Positions 50,701 through 62,823 of a stretch of 64,000 nt of DNA are shown piece after piece. Below the pieces are notes generated by a model. That model saw only the letters and a list, made by a program, of their open reading frames with translations, had not been told where the DNA came from and did no database searches. The translations under genes and the position numbers were made by a program. Position 1 is the first letter of the stretch. Every line of letters begins with the position of its first letter. Location of the stretch: assembly GCF_933775445.1 (NCBI RefSeq), contig NC_065872.1, positions 23,188,001 through 23,252,000 of the forward strand, in the 5' to 3' direction. This DNA is from Argentina anserina. Lineage: Eukaryota > Streptophyta > Magnoliopsida > Rosales > Rosaceae.

Positions 50701-51874
50701 GTATTTTTGTGATTAGGGTTTCCATTTCAGTAAACCCTTCTCTCTCTCTTCTCTCCGCCCCCCCTCCCTCGTTCTCTCTCCCCGAAAACACTCTCTCCCT
50801 CCTCAGAAATTTCCTCCGTCGATCCGCTTGCCTCCAGGCCGCCGTGTCGTGCACCGCCACTCTCTACGGCATCGCGAGGCCCTCCGCACCAAACCCCGAG
50901 CTCGCGCCGCTCGTTCTCGCCGCCGAGAGTCTCTTCTCTCTCCCCGAGCCTTCCTCTGCATCACGTCGCGATCTCCGCCTCCAAGCCGTCGTGTTCCTCA
51001 CAGCCGGTCCCTGGAGCACCGTGTGATCTCCGCAACACCCCTCAAGCTCGCCAGTGCTCGAATCGACATCCCCGGCTTCTCAAGCATCACCGACGACAAA
51101 TCGAAGCTTCCGCCGTTCGATTTAGGTAAAAATTGATGTAATTGAATTGTTGTGTGTGATTATGTGATGTTTGGGATTGATTTGGGAGAATTCTGGATCG
51201 ATTGGGAGAATATTGGAGGAGAATCAGAGGTGTAGGTGGAGGGTTGAGCAGCGCCGCCTTAGGCAGCGCGTGTGAGTGCGTGAGGTGGCCAGGAGGTGGC
51301 CTTGGGCTGTGCAGGGGCGGAGAAGAAGGAGAGGGAAAGAAATGGGGCGGTGGTGGCGTGCTACGCGCCGGCCCTAGGCTCGGCGCGTGTGCCCCACGCG
51401 CTGCCTGCCGGAGGTGGCGCGTGTACCCCACGCGCCGCCACGTGCGGCGGTCCGTGAACAGTGTTTCCGAAGGGTAAATTGTAATTTATTTTTACGTACG
51501 GTAAATGTAAAAAGGTGATTTACGTACGGTAACTGTAAATTTTATTTACGTACGGTAAATATAAATGTAAATTACTTTTAGTAAATGTAAAAAGTAATTT
51601 TGGAAGGGTAATTCAGTAATTATTATTTACTGATACAGTACGTACATTTGAATAGTATTTATACGTACATAAATACGTAAAAAGTATGTACTCGTACATA
51701 AATACGTATTGGATGTGTATTTGTACAGTAATACATGAATAGTAAATATGTGAATAGTACACAGTGAACAGTAAATTCGTAAAACCGAAAATTGCTCAAC
51801 AGTAATCGATTATTACTGTTTCGGCATTTAAAGGTTTACGAAATGATTCTAAATTCTTTTGTTATCCTTTCAAG

Positions 51875-51939
51875 GTGATCGATAAATCAAGGAAATAAAT
51901 TATCTTCGGAAATTGTGGAATTACGCTCGAGTTGTTAAG
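51875..51939 (+). other. Putative 65-nt mini-exon in family A solo LTR
   Basis: It is bounded by CCTTTCAAG on the left and by AAG then GTGAGTAAAA on the right; position and boundaries match the 64-nt segments of copies 1 and 2. Confidence 0.4.
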
Positions 51940-52012
51940 GTGAGTAAAATCTCATATATTTACGAATCTACCCTTGCGGAGATTCAAGATTTTGCAAGAG
52001 TTTTTAATATTG

Positions 52013-52480
52013 AATTATGACACGTATACGATATAATGGATTATATATATATATATTGTATAAATGGTAATAAGTACATATATATATAGTTCGCTATATT
52101 ATATACTGTTATGAATTCATTGGAATTGGTCATTTCAATGACGAGAATTATATATTGAGCATGGGATTTAATTTGTACAATATGAGGTGTGATTATTGTA
52201 CATAATATTAACATGGTGTTGGTTAAAACGTTTTGTCTTCGGACGTGTTTATGAAATATGACATGTATAGGATATAGCGGATTATATATATAGTGTATAA
52301 ATGGTAATAGGTACAAATATATATAGTTTGCTATATAATATACTGTTATGATTTTATCGTGATGATGTCATTTTAATGACGAGATTATATATCAAGCATG
52401 TGGTTTTGATTTGTACAATATGAGGTGTGATTATTGTACGTTATTTTAACATGGAGATTGTTAAAATGTTGATTTGTCTT
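52013..52480 (+). repeat. Tandem duplication of ~235-bp block in LTR
   Basis: The order TATGACACGTATACGATATA ... GGTAATAAGTAC ... ACTGTTATGA ... TGAGGTGTGATTATTGTAC is repeated, diverged, starting again near 52255. The other family members have only one such block, so the duplication is specific to this copy. Confidence 0.75.
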
Positions 52481-53699
52481 CGGACTAGATTTTTGTAAAT
52501 ATGATGTGAGATTATTGTACGTGTTTGGCAAGTCGGAACCTAGCCTTTGGCCGGGCGAAAGTTACGATACAGTTAGAGCTCTAGTCTGTCAGCCGGAGTA
52601 CTGCATGTGAGTTAACGGGTGGTTATCGACTCATGAGTACTCATATTGTTTTGGATGTTGGGTAGCGGGTGGTTGCCCAATATCGGCGGTGTACTACTTG
52701 AGGGGTAACAGATGTGTACCAGCGTTCATTAGTACCCGTATTATAAATGTATTTGGGTAACCAGAAGGGTTCCCGATTTCTCATGAGCATTTTCTTTTCA
52801 TATGTTTTTGGGACAACCAGATGGGTCGTCCATTAACTTATGAGTGCATTTATATTTGTCGAATTGTGGAATTTCGTATATTTTGATATGCGAGTTATAT
52901 TTTCATTTTACTCATACAAGCTATAAGCTTACTGGGTTTGTGTTTACAATCCCGGTGCACCAATTCGATGGTGTAGGGGATAATTCCGCAGGTGTTGATT
53001 AGTGGAGATTGAGTGACGACTCCGGAGACTCGAAGTTCTTCGTATCCTGCTTGTGGTGAGGTTTCTAGTGTGGATTTGCGTGTGAGAACTGGTGTGAACT
53101 TATTTGTGAGTTTTGTGAGAGATTGTGAAGATTATTATATTTCCATCTTATGTAATGTTGAATTATAAATTTGGTTTGTAATAATTGGTTTTCTGAGTTG
53201 TATTGAGAACTCAGTAATGATCTGCTGTGCATTTAAAACGATTTCGATTAATTGAGATTTGTTTTGGTGTTTCTCGACTTTGAAATTTTGAGTTTTCTAC
53301 TCGAAATTTTAGGGTCGTTACATCTAAACCCTGCACAACCCTGATCAGCGCTGCCGCCAAGTTCCAAGATCCAGATGCAAGAATCGAGCATTCGAGAGAA
53401 AAAACTTGGGTCGCCATCGCTCGATCAACACCGATAGATCGCGTTGTTGCCTTCAAACCTGCACTGTCCCCATTCTTGCCATAGGAAGGACGGAGCCACC
53501 TTGAGGGAATCTCTAACTGCATGGCCAGAGGAAGAAAGTCCTCTCCACCATGACCACGCATGAACAAAGGAAGAAAATCTTCCCCGCCGCCATCACGAAA
53601 CCGAAGTTTCGCCGAACCGAGTTGCTCTGCAAAGAGCGAAAACCCTTGCATTCTTCTTTTCCTTCCACTCTAATTTGATCTTCTACTTACAAAATCTAT

Positions 53700-54068
53700 G
53701 GTTGACCAACGAACCGAAAAAACAATGGAATAATAATAAACAGTACTTTTAATTTCTCCTCCTTAATGCAAAAGTTCTTCATACTCATAGTTTTGATACT
53801 CGGCTATGTTGACATCAATTTTGATTATTAAATTATTACTTTTAATGACAGACAACGGTCTTTAATTAATTTGTCAAAACGTCAAAGTACCAATATTTTA
53901 AACATATAAGACATTGCCCTCCATATTGTATTTTGTCATTACACTATAGAAAGCATCGTCCCCACATGGCCACATGCATCCAATTCATACATATCATCAA
54001 CCTCTGACCTCCCCTTTCCCTTATCTTCTAGACTTCTAAATAAAGTTATATCGAACCTTTTGAGAAGC
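53700..54068. promoter_or_regulatory. Upstream region of the PSY gene
   Basis: There is no gene. 53770-53921 matches sequence upstream of the peroxidase gene (30478-30624), with shared blocks ATACTCATAGTTTT, ATTATTAAATTATTACTTT and GTCAAAGTACC. A clear TATA box is not obvious; AAATAAAGTTATATCG (54038-54053) is the nearest AT-rich candidate. Confidence 0.4.
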
Positions 54069-54531
54069 ATGGTGATTGATCAGAAGGCTAATCTTATGCT
54101 CCAACTACTTGTTCTTCTTAGTTTCACATATGTCCTCTTATCTTCTTCAGCTCCAACGACGAGTAAGACTGGTAGCCTATTCATATGCAATTTTATCCCT
54201 TCTTTTAAATACCTTGTATATAATATGTTCTTTTTATTTCTTTCATGGGGATTTATAGGAAGCATCAACATAAATAAAGATGATCTACTGGATCTTAACC
54301 AGGTAATATAATCTCTCATGATTTGTTCTCAGGTAATGTCATTTTCTATAAAATATATGAGGTCTCTGTATATATATCCATGTAGTTTCGCAGGATTATG
54401 CAATGGAGGTGCGGCGAGTTGCTTCGGTAATGGAAATCATTGACAGGAGGATTGGTTTGGAAACCATGGACTACTCAGAAGTAGGACCAAACCCAGGACA
54501 TGATCCAATTACACCTCCAGGAAGAGTCTGA
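54069..54531 (+). CDS. PSY-family sulfated-peptide precursor, three exons
   Basis: Exons 54069-54162, 54259-54302 and 54394-54531 join in frame (introns GTAAGA...TTATAG and GTAATA...TCGCAG), giving 91 residues. The N-terminus is a signal peptide (MLQLLVLLSFTYVLLSSS core at about 10-27), so the product is secreted. An acidic, Leu/Asn-rich pro-region follows (KDDLLDLNQDYAMEVRRVAS). Near the C-terminus DYSEVGPNPGHDPITPPGR matches the PSY pattern: Asp-Tyr, whose Tyr is sulfated in Arabidopsis PSY1, then N-P-x-H-D-P and a following P. PSY peptides are growth and stress signals read by leucine-rich-repeat receptor kinases. ATG 54069 is chosen because the upstream in-frame codon at 54060 is TTG. All splice sites obey GT-AG and no lesion is seen. 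The subfamily member is not assigned. Confidence 0.85.
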
Positions 54532-55002
54532 TGCACAAAGCACATTACTACAAAGCATTGGAAGTTGTCAATCCTACATATCTGTTTTTTTTTTCCTTTT
54601 CCAATAGATCATATGGTATCCCTATGGTATTTGTTTGTTTTTTCTTTGGACAGTTGGTTTGTGTTTTAAAGCAGGTTTTCTTAATGGTCTGCTTCGATTG
54701 GTAATTGCAAGGAATTAAGGGGCTGATCTATGACAAAGTTCGGAACTTTAAAATAACGATCTACATTTGATAATCAAATTAAAGCTACTGTACATATGTG
54801 AAAGGAAAGAACAAACTGAAGAAACCCGTTATTAGCTTAAGAAGCAGCTAGCCGACGATCGCAAGTAGTTGAAATGGTGAACGTTCGTTTGCATATGTAC
54901 CAACTTCTCATTCTAGTCGCGTCATCCTGTTGCCAAAGTGTATATCAACGTTGCTTCATACTTATAATTAATTGTATGTACATCATAGGTAAAATGTATT
55001 TA
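54532..55002. other. 3' flank of the PSY gene
   Basis: This holds the probable 3' UTR and AT-rich spacer; no other gene or repeat was recognised. Confidence 0.45.
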
Positions 55003-55212
55003 TGTTGATACAAATTTATTTAGAAGTTGTTTCAGGATGAAAAAAATTGTGTATTATTGAATGATATGGGGGCCTATATATAGGCATTACAAAACCACAA
55101 TCCCGTAGGATTCGGAGTCCTAATCTATTACGGAGATGCTAATCTATCTCCTAACATGAAACCTATTAGGCTAAGACACACATAAGGGTAGAATAGTAAT
55201 TCTCCCGGAACA
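55003..55212 (-). repeat. 3' LTR of the copia element (210 bp)
   Basis: TG...CA ends on the minus strand, a purine tract next to it, and a TATA-like CCTATATATAGG at about 55073-55084. Confidence 0.7.
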
Positions 55213-56389
55213 CTCCCCCTTGTGTCGCATGCCTAGGTTGCATGGTGCATACATCGTTGCCTCGGTAAAAACCTTGTCAAGCAAAATAAAAACCTCTTGG
55301 GTAAAAACAAAAGCTTGATCGAAGGGAAAAAGAGCACAACGCACCGTCTACATTTGATAGCATCATGTGAGGTAGACTCCCCCTGAAGTCTACGAAACAA
55401 CTCCCCCTGATTAGTGTCATAATCATGGAGTACAAAGAACAACGTATACAACGTTCATTACATGCTTCTCAAACGTAGTCTTGGGCTAATGATTAATCAT
55501 TAATATAGCCACACATCCTTAGATCATCCATGCTATACTTAGCCAAACTTAGATCTTAGGAAACAAGATTGCATAACAACTCAAAACAAGAGTTTGCAAT
55601 GAAAATCAGATTCTCGGGTAGAATGACCTTCACTCACTTAAACGGCCATAACTTCTTCGTCAAAATAGGTATTAGCTAACCGTAAAATGTTCTGAAAAGT
55701 AGACACCCGTGTCTTTCCAGTGACATAAGGTTCACAACCTCATCCGATCGGAGCAGTTCACAATGCTCTATCGAAGTTGACTGACTTGCAAATTTCCGGA
55801 CAGGACTGTCCTACTTTGCTAAAACGGCCATAACTCACTCAATATGATAGCTATGAACGAATGGTTGATGTCCATGGAAAGTATACACATAGGCCTTTCC
55901 AACGGTACCAATTTCACCATATTTCATCGAGCGAGCTGTCTTGTAGGTCTCGTTGAAGTTGACCTACGAAACTGGACAGATTCTGATTTGTCACATTTAA
56001 TGTGTCTTTCGCGAAGAGAATGGAGGAATGGACCAATGAAGGACTGATTTTGGTCCAAGACGGAACCGTACGCATCCTCTACGCTACCAGTGTCGACTGC
56101 TACACCAAGGCGTACGTTGATGTTGCTGGAGCTGCTGGCGGCGTTGGTGTGGATAGGATTTGTGTTGGTTCACTAAGTGTAGAACTAAACCCATGTCAAA
56201 GAAGCAATGCAAGTCCAATGACAATGCATAGGCGCATAGCTAATCACGTCATAATGAAAGCAATAGTGTCCCAACAACACTAACATGTATGAATGTATAG
56301 CTCATTGAATCTCTTCATCATCTATACTTAGACGGAATAGAGAATCAAGAATTAGCTTCATATGAACACATATGGGTATGAGTTCTTGC

Positions 56390-58280
56390 AACCGATTGTA
56401 CTACGTTCTCTCGAACGTCGCAATCTGATTACATAAGCTCTCCGTGGTCTGGAGGCATTTAAAGTCCCTCGGGCACTCTCATATCTGCGTCAAGATCCCT
56501 TTACAGATATGCAATGACCACTATCATATGCTGCAAATCAGTTTTCATGGACACTACTACTGATCAAGTAGCGGAAAGCAATTATGTCCATAACTAGAGA
56601 ATATAACTCATCGTAGTCAATACTAGGATAATGAGACAATATTTGCGCCATAAGTCCTGCGTATATCGCATGACTTCATCTTTCTCATTACACTTACGAA
56701 CAACGACCAACATAACAAGTCTAGTTCAGCCTGTATTGATTCTTTCCACTTCGGTCAAGTTGCTCATCGTTGATGCTTTACAACGGAATAAGAGCATAAG
56801 CGAATACATCATCAATCATGGGAGATCAATACATTAAACACACGCGCGCGTTGTATACGATCAATTCGTGAGAGTTCTATTCTTCTCTAACATCAACAAA
56901 ATGAGTCTGTAGCGTCCCACAGAAACTTAGTTGATACACATGTTTAGAGAATATCTCTTGATGATGGGCGAAATACTTGTGCCTACGCACTTCGCTTCTT
57001 TCTAGTTTTGATTCTAGAGAATAATGGTCTCCCCCTCATCTAGGCAGGAGCCAAGACCGAAGCTATGACCCTTACTAGTCCATCTTTGCGTTTGCCGCCC
57101 TTGTTTTATGGTGCAATGCCACGGGCGCCGACAACACCACAGCGTACGATGGTGCCATCGCCGGCTTCCTTCCCACTGTCAGGGATGGTGCCAACGGTGC
57201 TAAGACCAGGTCATATGAAATTCTCTCATATTCTGAGAGTCCCAACCTTACCGGCACATCACAGCATTTATGTGCGATCTCGTCACTTTCGCAATATCGG
57301 TAAAGTCATTGAGCATCGAATCTTTGACTTTCTGGAGGTCGATAATGCGTTGCACATTTGCTCACTTTGAGTAGTGCGGGATCTTAATGAGACATAGTGC
57401 CACACCACGTCAATTCCTGGCGTTAAAAACCAGAATGGGAGCATTCCATATCTCCCCCTAACGACGGGAAGTATGTCTCATCAAAGTGACCGTCTGCTAA
57501 TATCGCAGGATAGAGATCAACGGTTGTAGATTGGAAATAGCGGACAAGTGTTGGTGATTCATAAATCATAACTAACCAGAATACTTAATCGTTTCAAGTA
57601 GACCCATTGAGATAACTACAATAGAGGCACATAAACAACTTTAACTAAATAGGCGTTAGTGAAAAGAACGTTGGGACCGTATCCAGTGACCATCTGGTAC
57701 GCACTAAACGCTTGGCAAGTTCTGGGTCTGAAACAAATAAGTGTCGCTGCATGCAACATCATTACATATCCCCATGCAAAAATCGACAGGTTAGTACCCA
57801 TAACCAAGTCCGAGCTCTGCTAGATCGTGCAGTGAATGAACATGAGGAATAATATGTTCAACGACGATCCCAGTAGATATGCAAAACGAAATCATCAAAG
57901 TCGTGGAGGTGAACTCTCCAACGGTATCCAATCAAATAGATTTGAGAGGATGGGAAGGGTGGTGAGCCCTTAGTATGATGATCATAGCTAAAAACTTTAG
58001 CGAATGCAGCATTTCTTGTGGAAAGCAAAGCGACGTGTGACCAACGCGTCGATGCTCTTAACCTATACCATAAAAATATCGAAAAATGTTCGTATTCGAT
58101 TGGATAGGGTCCACTAATGTCACTTTAAATACTTTGTAAGAATGAAATGTTCTCGGTTGGAGCCTTAGTAAATAAGGACTTCCTTGAAATCTAGCAAAAG
58201 AACAAGCTTTGCAAAATGAGCGATTGGCATCAGAGATTACCATGTAGGCATTAGAAAACACGGGAGGAATCACAAGCTCC
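56390..58280 (-). pseudogene. copia Pol remnant (integrase and reverse transcriptase)
   Basis: Motif fragments are spread over three frames with stops. Pre-integrase/integrase pieces (KACSFARF, FRYFYGIG; HAATLICFRP, YQMVTGYGPN) precede reverse-transcriptase pieces (DADMRVPEGL on the minus strand near 56490-56450). None can be read through. The assignment comes from resemblance to plant copia Pol, which has the blocks C-x-x-C, FRYF, LVTGYxP and VPEGL in this order. Confidence 0.7.
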
Positions 58281-59200
58281 TATGAAGGAGGGGATGCCGC
58301 CACCGACGGCCTTAATGCCATGGAGCCGCCGAAATAGGCAGGCTCGGCCTCACCGTGCATGGCACGGATAGGCTCGGCCTCATCGTGTGGAGCATGGATG
58401 AGGTGGTCCTCCAATCGCTTCGTGAACATGAAAAATAGATGATAATGTGAATTTCAAAGAACTCGAATCATCATATCTTGTTCAAAATGACCAAAAAACG
58501 ATCATGTCAAAACCGAGAAGACAGTAAAACCGAACCCATGATTCAAAGAATCTTGAGTTACATAAAGCTACTGCTGCAGGCAAGCAAAACGATGTATGCA
58601 GGCTAACAAAGCTACTGTCGAAGCTTGAAAAAGATACTGTCAATGAAATCTGGCAGATTTATTCCTCTCCATTCTTAACACAAATATCAAGATGAAAATC
58701 CATCATTGGCATGTATGGCCTTTAAAACTTAGCAAGGCACGAAGATATACAACACAATCTCCGCACAAGATCCGTAAAACAACTACCTGCGCCGTAGGAC
58801 AGTGTGGGTGGTTACGCAATTAGCAAGATACTCGATTTCACGGCGGGACATTCTCAAAATGAAGATTAAGAGAGTCAACGACGCGGTGAACTTCTCTACA
58901 CAATACGCCGTAGGATATTGTAAGAGAGGGGATTGAAACAAATGGCAATCCCATCGAATGTATCACATGGCAATAGAACTACATTCTTCAACTCAAGAGT
59001 TGGAAAAACATGGTATTGGAGCAGTTGAATACCAAACAATTTGGGTGGTAAAAACCATCCAATTGGTGTGGGTGGTCACCAATAATAATAAAATCATTTG
59101 AGCTATGAAACGACTTGGAGAAAACCGGAAAATTAATTTGAATCATAGATAAAATTATAGATAAAATTAAATTGTGAACTCCGCATATCCACAACAGTTA

Positions 59201-61357
59201 AACTTAAGAAAAAGAGACTCATAGGGCTTTCTAGAGTTCATGCGCTTAGCACCTCCTATTCCTTTTTGTATATCTCACCATGTCTGATAAAGTTGTTACT
59301 CGTTTTGCTGCCGCCCTCGCGGTACGTGATGTTGGCTGCACCCCATTCACCTTGATCCTCTGCTGTCGTGGCTGCAGCGAGCTAGCGAGCTCTCCGTACT
59401 GGGATGTTGTCGTCGAAAAAGCAATGCCAGCCTGAATATAAGGTTGTTATGGGCACCCATGCTTCGCTATGGGACTTGAAGAACCTCCTGCAATTCAGAG
59501 CTGTTGGTAATTAGTTCATCCAAAAGCTCACGAGGGAGGAAAATCGGAAACATCTCTTGTCAGATAGGCCTTGGTTTTACGAGAGATCTTTATTTGTCAT
59601 GGCTAATTATGATTGGATTGGTGGTAATGCACTTGGGTTGATCTCTTCTGGTGACAGAACAGATTTTTGGTCTCCCCCTTAAGCTTTTTGCAGAGAAGGT
59701 ATTGGAACGTAATGATTCTAATCTAGATGTTGTGGAACATATCGATCAGACTGAAATGAATCGAGGGACAATTAGGACCGGCCAAACTTCGAATCACTCA
59801 TAGCTTTGCTGATCCAATTAAAGAGGCGTATCCTCCTATGATCCTTTGAATTAGTTCTGGATAGGGTTCTAGCTGACGTTCAAGCACTATTAGCGTGTCC
59901 TCGGTTTTCGAAACTTCAGATTCGGCATAAAAGAAACAGTGTGAAAATGTATCATCATCGTAAAAATCAACCTTGCTAATTCACCTAGCATGAGCTTTTT
60001 TGGGCAATATGTGTTTGAGCCCAATTTAATTTAAGATTAGTAATTTAGCCCAAAGACCGATACCTACGACCTAAATTATTTTTATTATTTTTATTTTGTA
60101 GGATATGTGGTTTCATATTTGCAAAAGAAATTGATGATTTACTTAGAAAGAAAATGAACTGCGGATCCTCGCCAAATTCAGAATTATACCCTCTACAAGA
60201 AAGAAATCAAGGAATTGTTTAACATAATCTAACCAATATATAAATGGGTAAAGAGCACAAACGAAATACACAACTCTCAACATACAAAACGACATATCTG
60301 CTTAACAAGACCCATCGAGGAAACCCTGTCAAAGTCCTCCTCGAGGCAACATCACACAACCCAACCACTTAAGGCCTCACACCCTGCAACAAATTTACCT
60401 ATTAAAGCTCTGCTTACTCACATCTCAGTGATTAAGTATCGATAGTGACATGTGATGAGACGCGAAAGAAGGCTTGGACAGATTATGATGTAGAACAGAT
60501 GACAAGGAGAATTGAAGATCAAATGAACTGTCGCAAGAAATTGAATATTGTCATTGTTCATGTTTGGGCTACGAGGTCAGAATAAGGTGAATGATACCTT
60601 TTCGAAAAAGGAACGGCACCACAAACCAAACATGTGACATTGTCAAAACGTTTGTGTTTTTTTGGGCATCCGGCATCGTTTAGGCCCTCAAAAACAGTTT
60701 TTAGTGTTTTCCGAATTTATTTTAGATTTTATTTATTTTGGATTTTGTTTTATTTTAACACATGGGCTTGATTAAGCTTTTGTTAGCGCCCTAGAGTTTC
60801 GTTTTAGTATTTAAGCCACCTCTTGTGACTGTTTGAGACAGTTTTTCATATTATAAAACTTTTGAGTTTACTCAATTTTCTTGGTCGATTCTATAACTTC
60901 TCATGGATTCGAGAAACCCTAGTCTTGTGGATTTAAGGCTGTCGTTGGTGGATTCCAATGGGTTAATTCTGCTGCATCAGATTAGGTGACCTACACGTTG
61001 AACCAAGCAATGTTACAGTTCTCACTCTTGCCACATTCGCGAGATTTAGAAGACATGGCAACACAATCACATTCAATCCACTCTTGTACGCAAATACTGG
61101 CATGCCTGCAAACGCTCTAATTGAACACGTTTACATAAACTCACCGAGATTGCAAGCAATTTGTTCTCTAATATTATAATTTGCATGTGTTTTGAATTTT
61201 TGATATTGATCGATGAGATTCTTGATATGGAAATTAACTATCAAGAATGAAGTGGAAGCCATGAGAAACCCTGATTCCCTATTATTGGAGTGTCATACGC
61301 TCCTTCTATCTCTACCTCCATATGGCCAATACTATGAATCAAACCATCTTAAATTAA
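59201..61357. other. Unassigned sequence with LTR-like stretches
   Basis: 60680-60990 (TTTAGGCCC, then ...CACCTCTTGTGACTG, then AAACCCTAGTCTTGTGGATT) looks like the transcribed part of an LTR but was not delimited. A start at 59280 (MSDKVVTRFAAALAVRDVG) stays open for only about 50 codons. No gene is assigned. Confidence 0.3.
60970..61179 (+). other. 70-codon open fragment, possible captured exon
   Basis: Open from after a TAA to the TAA at 61177-61179, with no initiating ATG. It reads ...GDLHVEPSNVTVLTLATF..., then FNPLLYANTGMPANALIEHV. The composition is protein-like rather than repeat-like and differs from the surrounding AT-rich DNA. The family is not recognised. Confidence 0.25.
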
Positions 61358-61402
61358 TGATATAAAACACTTTAAGATTATAATCTGCGGAATCGAAAAA
61401 CA

Positions 61403-61404
<2 letters not shown>

Positions 61405-61468
<64 letters not shown>
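61405..61468. repeat. (CT)25(CA)7 microsatellite inside the 3' LTR
   Basis: The corresponding place in the 5' LTR (62903-62921) reads CCTCAAACTCACACACACAAG, without the CT run. The array therefore grew after the two LTRs separated. Confidence 0.9.
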
Positions 61469-61659
61469 AGTATATAGATCGAAGAAAGTATTGTTCTCTT
61501 ATTATTGTGCTTAAAGGTTACAATCTCAGTTGTCTAAGCCTATGCTACAATAACACTAACTATTTTGTTCTGGATTTGGCTCTAGGCCTAAACCCACTAT
61601 TTATAGAGTCTAAAAGTCTATAAATCTTAATCCAACTAGAAGACTACTCTTTGTCCTAG

Positions 61660-62823
61660 TTAAGGTTGCTCTCTGGGGTCTTCTTTAACTGGCATAGGTT
61701 CCTTGCCTACCATAAGGTTGAGCTTGGTATCTGGTTCTGTCATCCCAGGTACTTCTATTGGACCTTGCACGATCAAAGCTGCTTTCTTTTTCTCCTCCTT
61801 CTGCCTTAGCCCTTTTGGTTTAAGATGAGGATACTTCACCCAGTATTTATCCGCAACACGGCTAGTTGATTCACAATGATTGCAAACCAATCCATCCTTC
61901 CCCTCAAACTCACTCTTACCTTGCTCCTCTTTCTTGGCATGGACTGATTTTTCCCCTACTTGCTTTCCATCTTCCTTAGTTTTTCCCTTCTCGAGCTTCC
62001 CTTCAATGGCGATGGCTTTTATGCTGGCTTCAGTAACTAATTGTACTGTGAATAATTTTAACTCCTTCTGGAGGTACTCATGCAGCCCGACTAGAAACTT
62101 TATAAACGTCGAATACTCCATTAATGAGATATCCAGAACCAGATCTTGATTCCGGAATTCGGTCGTGTATTCTTGCACGGACTTGTTGTTCTTCTCGCCA
62201 AGTTATACCACTTGAGCCATCGTTCCTTTAGGAATCCAACTGGATAGAATTCATTCCTAAGCAATTTTTTGAATTGCTTCCACAACACTACCTCCTCACC
62301 ATTATTCCTTCGGTGAGACTTCCACCAAGTTAATGCATGAGATGATAGCTTTAGAGTCGCGCAAGTGATTTTTTTTCTCTAATGTAAACCGATGAAACGT
62401 ACAATATGTGTCAAGCCAGTCACCGAGCTTGTCCACATTGACGCTCCCATCATACATTAGAACTTCAATCTTGAAATCTATTTTTAAGCTATGAAAAGAA
62501 CTCCTTTCTTTTTCTGCCGACTTGCTAGAATGCTGTGAAACCTTCTTTTCAGTATCCTCCTCGTCGAAATTATCTTCCTCCTCATTCGCTCTTGAACTAG
62601 TATCTCCTTGTTCCTTTGTCGGCTTTCTTGAAAGCAATTCCTTAACGACGCTAGCTAGATCTACTATAGGAGAATTTGATGCAGCAACCTGCTCTTCCGA
62701 TGCCAAAAATCTGTCTTCAGGATCGAGTTTACCGTCCACCATTTTTACCCTTAGCGTTGTAGTATTTTCCAAAGACACAAGAGCTTCTCCTAGCTTTCTA
62801 TATAGTGCACGAGTCAGGACCAT
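61660..62823 (-). pseudogene. Ty3-type Gag, broken
   Basis: The ATG at 62823 opens a frame with MVLTRALYRKLGEALVSLEN, an acidic stretch, and MYDGSVNVDKLGDWLDTY, the start of the gag domain. It stops at 62302. Between 62301 and 62179 the protein continues in other frames. The first frame reopens at 62178 with EYTTEFRNQDLVLDISLMEY and LHEYLQKELKLFTVQLVTEA, common in plant Ty3 Gag. The zinc knuckle is degenerate: CNHC is present but the expected His and last Cys are Arg and Tyr. The product would normally build the particle; this copy cannot. Confidence 0.8.

Larger units (their letters stand above)
50370..53322 (+). mobile_element. Solo LTR, family A copy 3 (2.95 kb)
   Basis: It starts TGTAATAACCCTAA and ends TTTTAGGGTCGTTACA, inverted termini. 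The flanks are CCTAA (50365-50369) and TCTAA (53323-53327), a target duplication with one mismatch. It contains a TATA box (50691), a GC-rich leader with a donor-like site (GATTTAG then GTAAAA at 51126), a 65-nt mini-exon-like segment (51875-51939), a tandemly duplicated AT-rich block (52013-52480) and the TAACAGATG units also found in copies 1 and 2. No retroviral-type interior is attached. The GC-rich open frames at 50660-51477 have no recognised domain. Confidence 0.85.
49795..53686 (-). mobile_element. LINE-derived insertion with 13-bp TSD, split by solo LTR
   Basis: TTACAAAATCTAT is duplicated at 49782-49794 and 53687-53699. TTTTTG follows the left copy, the A-tail of a minus-strand LINE-type insertion. 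Without the solo LTR (50370-53322) the element is about 0.93 kb. On the minus strand, 53651-53336 reads MQGFSLFAEQLGSAKLRF... and continues past the LTR at 50369 with a Gly/Val-rich stretch to a stop near 50208: a short ORF1-like remnant with no recognised domain. No reverse transcriptase is present. Confidence 0.8.
55003..59200 (-). mobile_element. Degraded Ty1/copia retrotransposon, 5' LTR not found
   Basis: Minus strand. The 3' LTR is 55003-55212 (TGTTCCGGGAG...GTATCAACA on the minus strand, 210 bp), preceded by the polypurine tract ACAAGGGGGAG (55213-55223). Further upstream on the minus strand are remnants of reverse transcriptase near 56660-56400 (a VMRYT...VPEGL order, many stops) and integrase at 57807-57616 (FAWGYVMMLHAATLI, then AFSAYQMVTGYGPNV) and 58273-58058 (SFCKACSFARFQGSPYL, then NTNIFRYFYGIG). 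The order pro/int-RT-3' LTR is that of copia elements. No 5' LTR matching the 3' one was found before 59200, so the right border is approximate. Confidence 0.75.

Noticed and set aside
50660..51477. GC-rich 66-119-codon frames on both strands
   Set aside because: Leader part of a solo LTR with a CT-rich start; no recognised domain, and openness follows from high GC.
54060..54311. 83-codon single-exon reading of the PSY locus
   Set aside because: It begins at TTG and runs through an intron with consensus GT-AG ends; the three-exon model yields the PSY motif.
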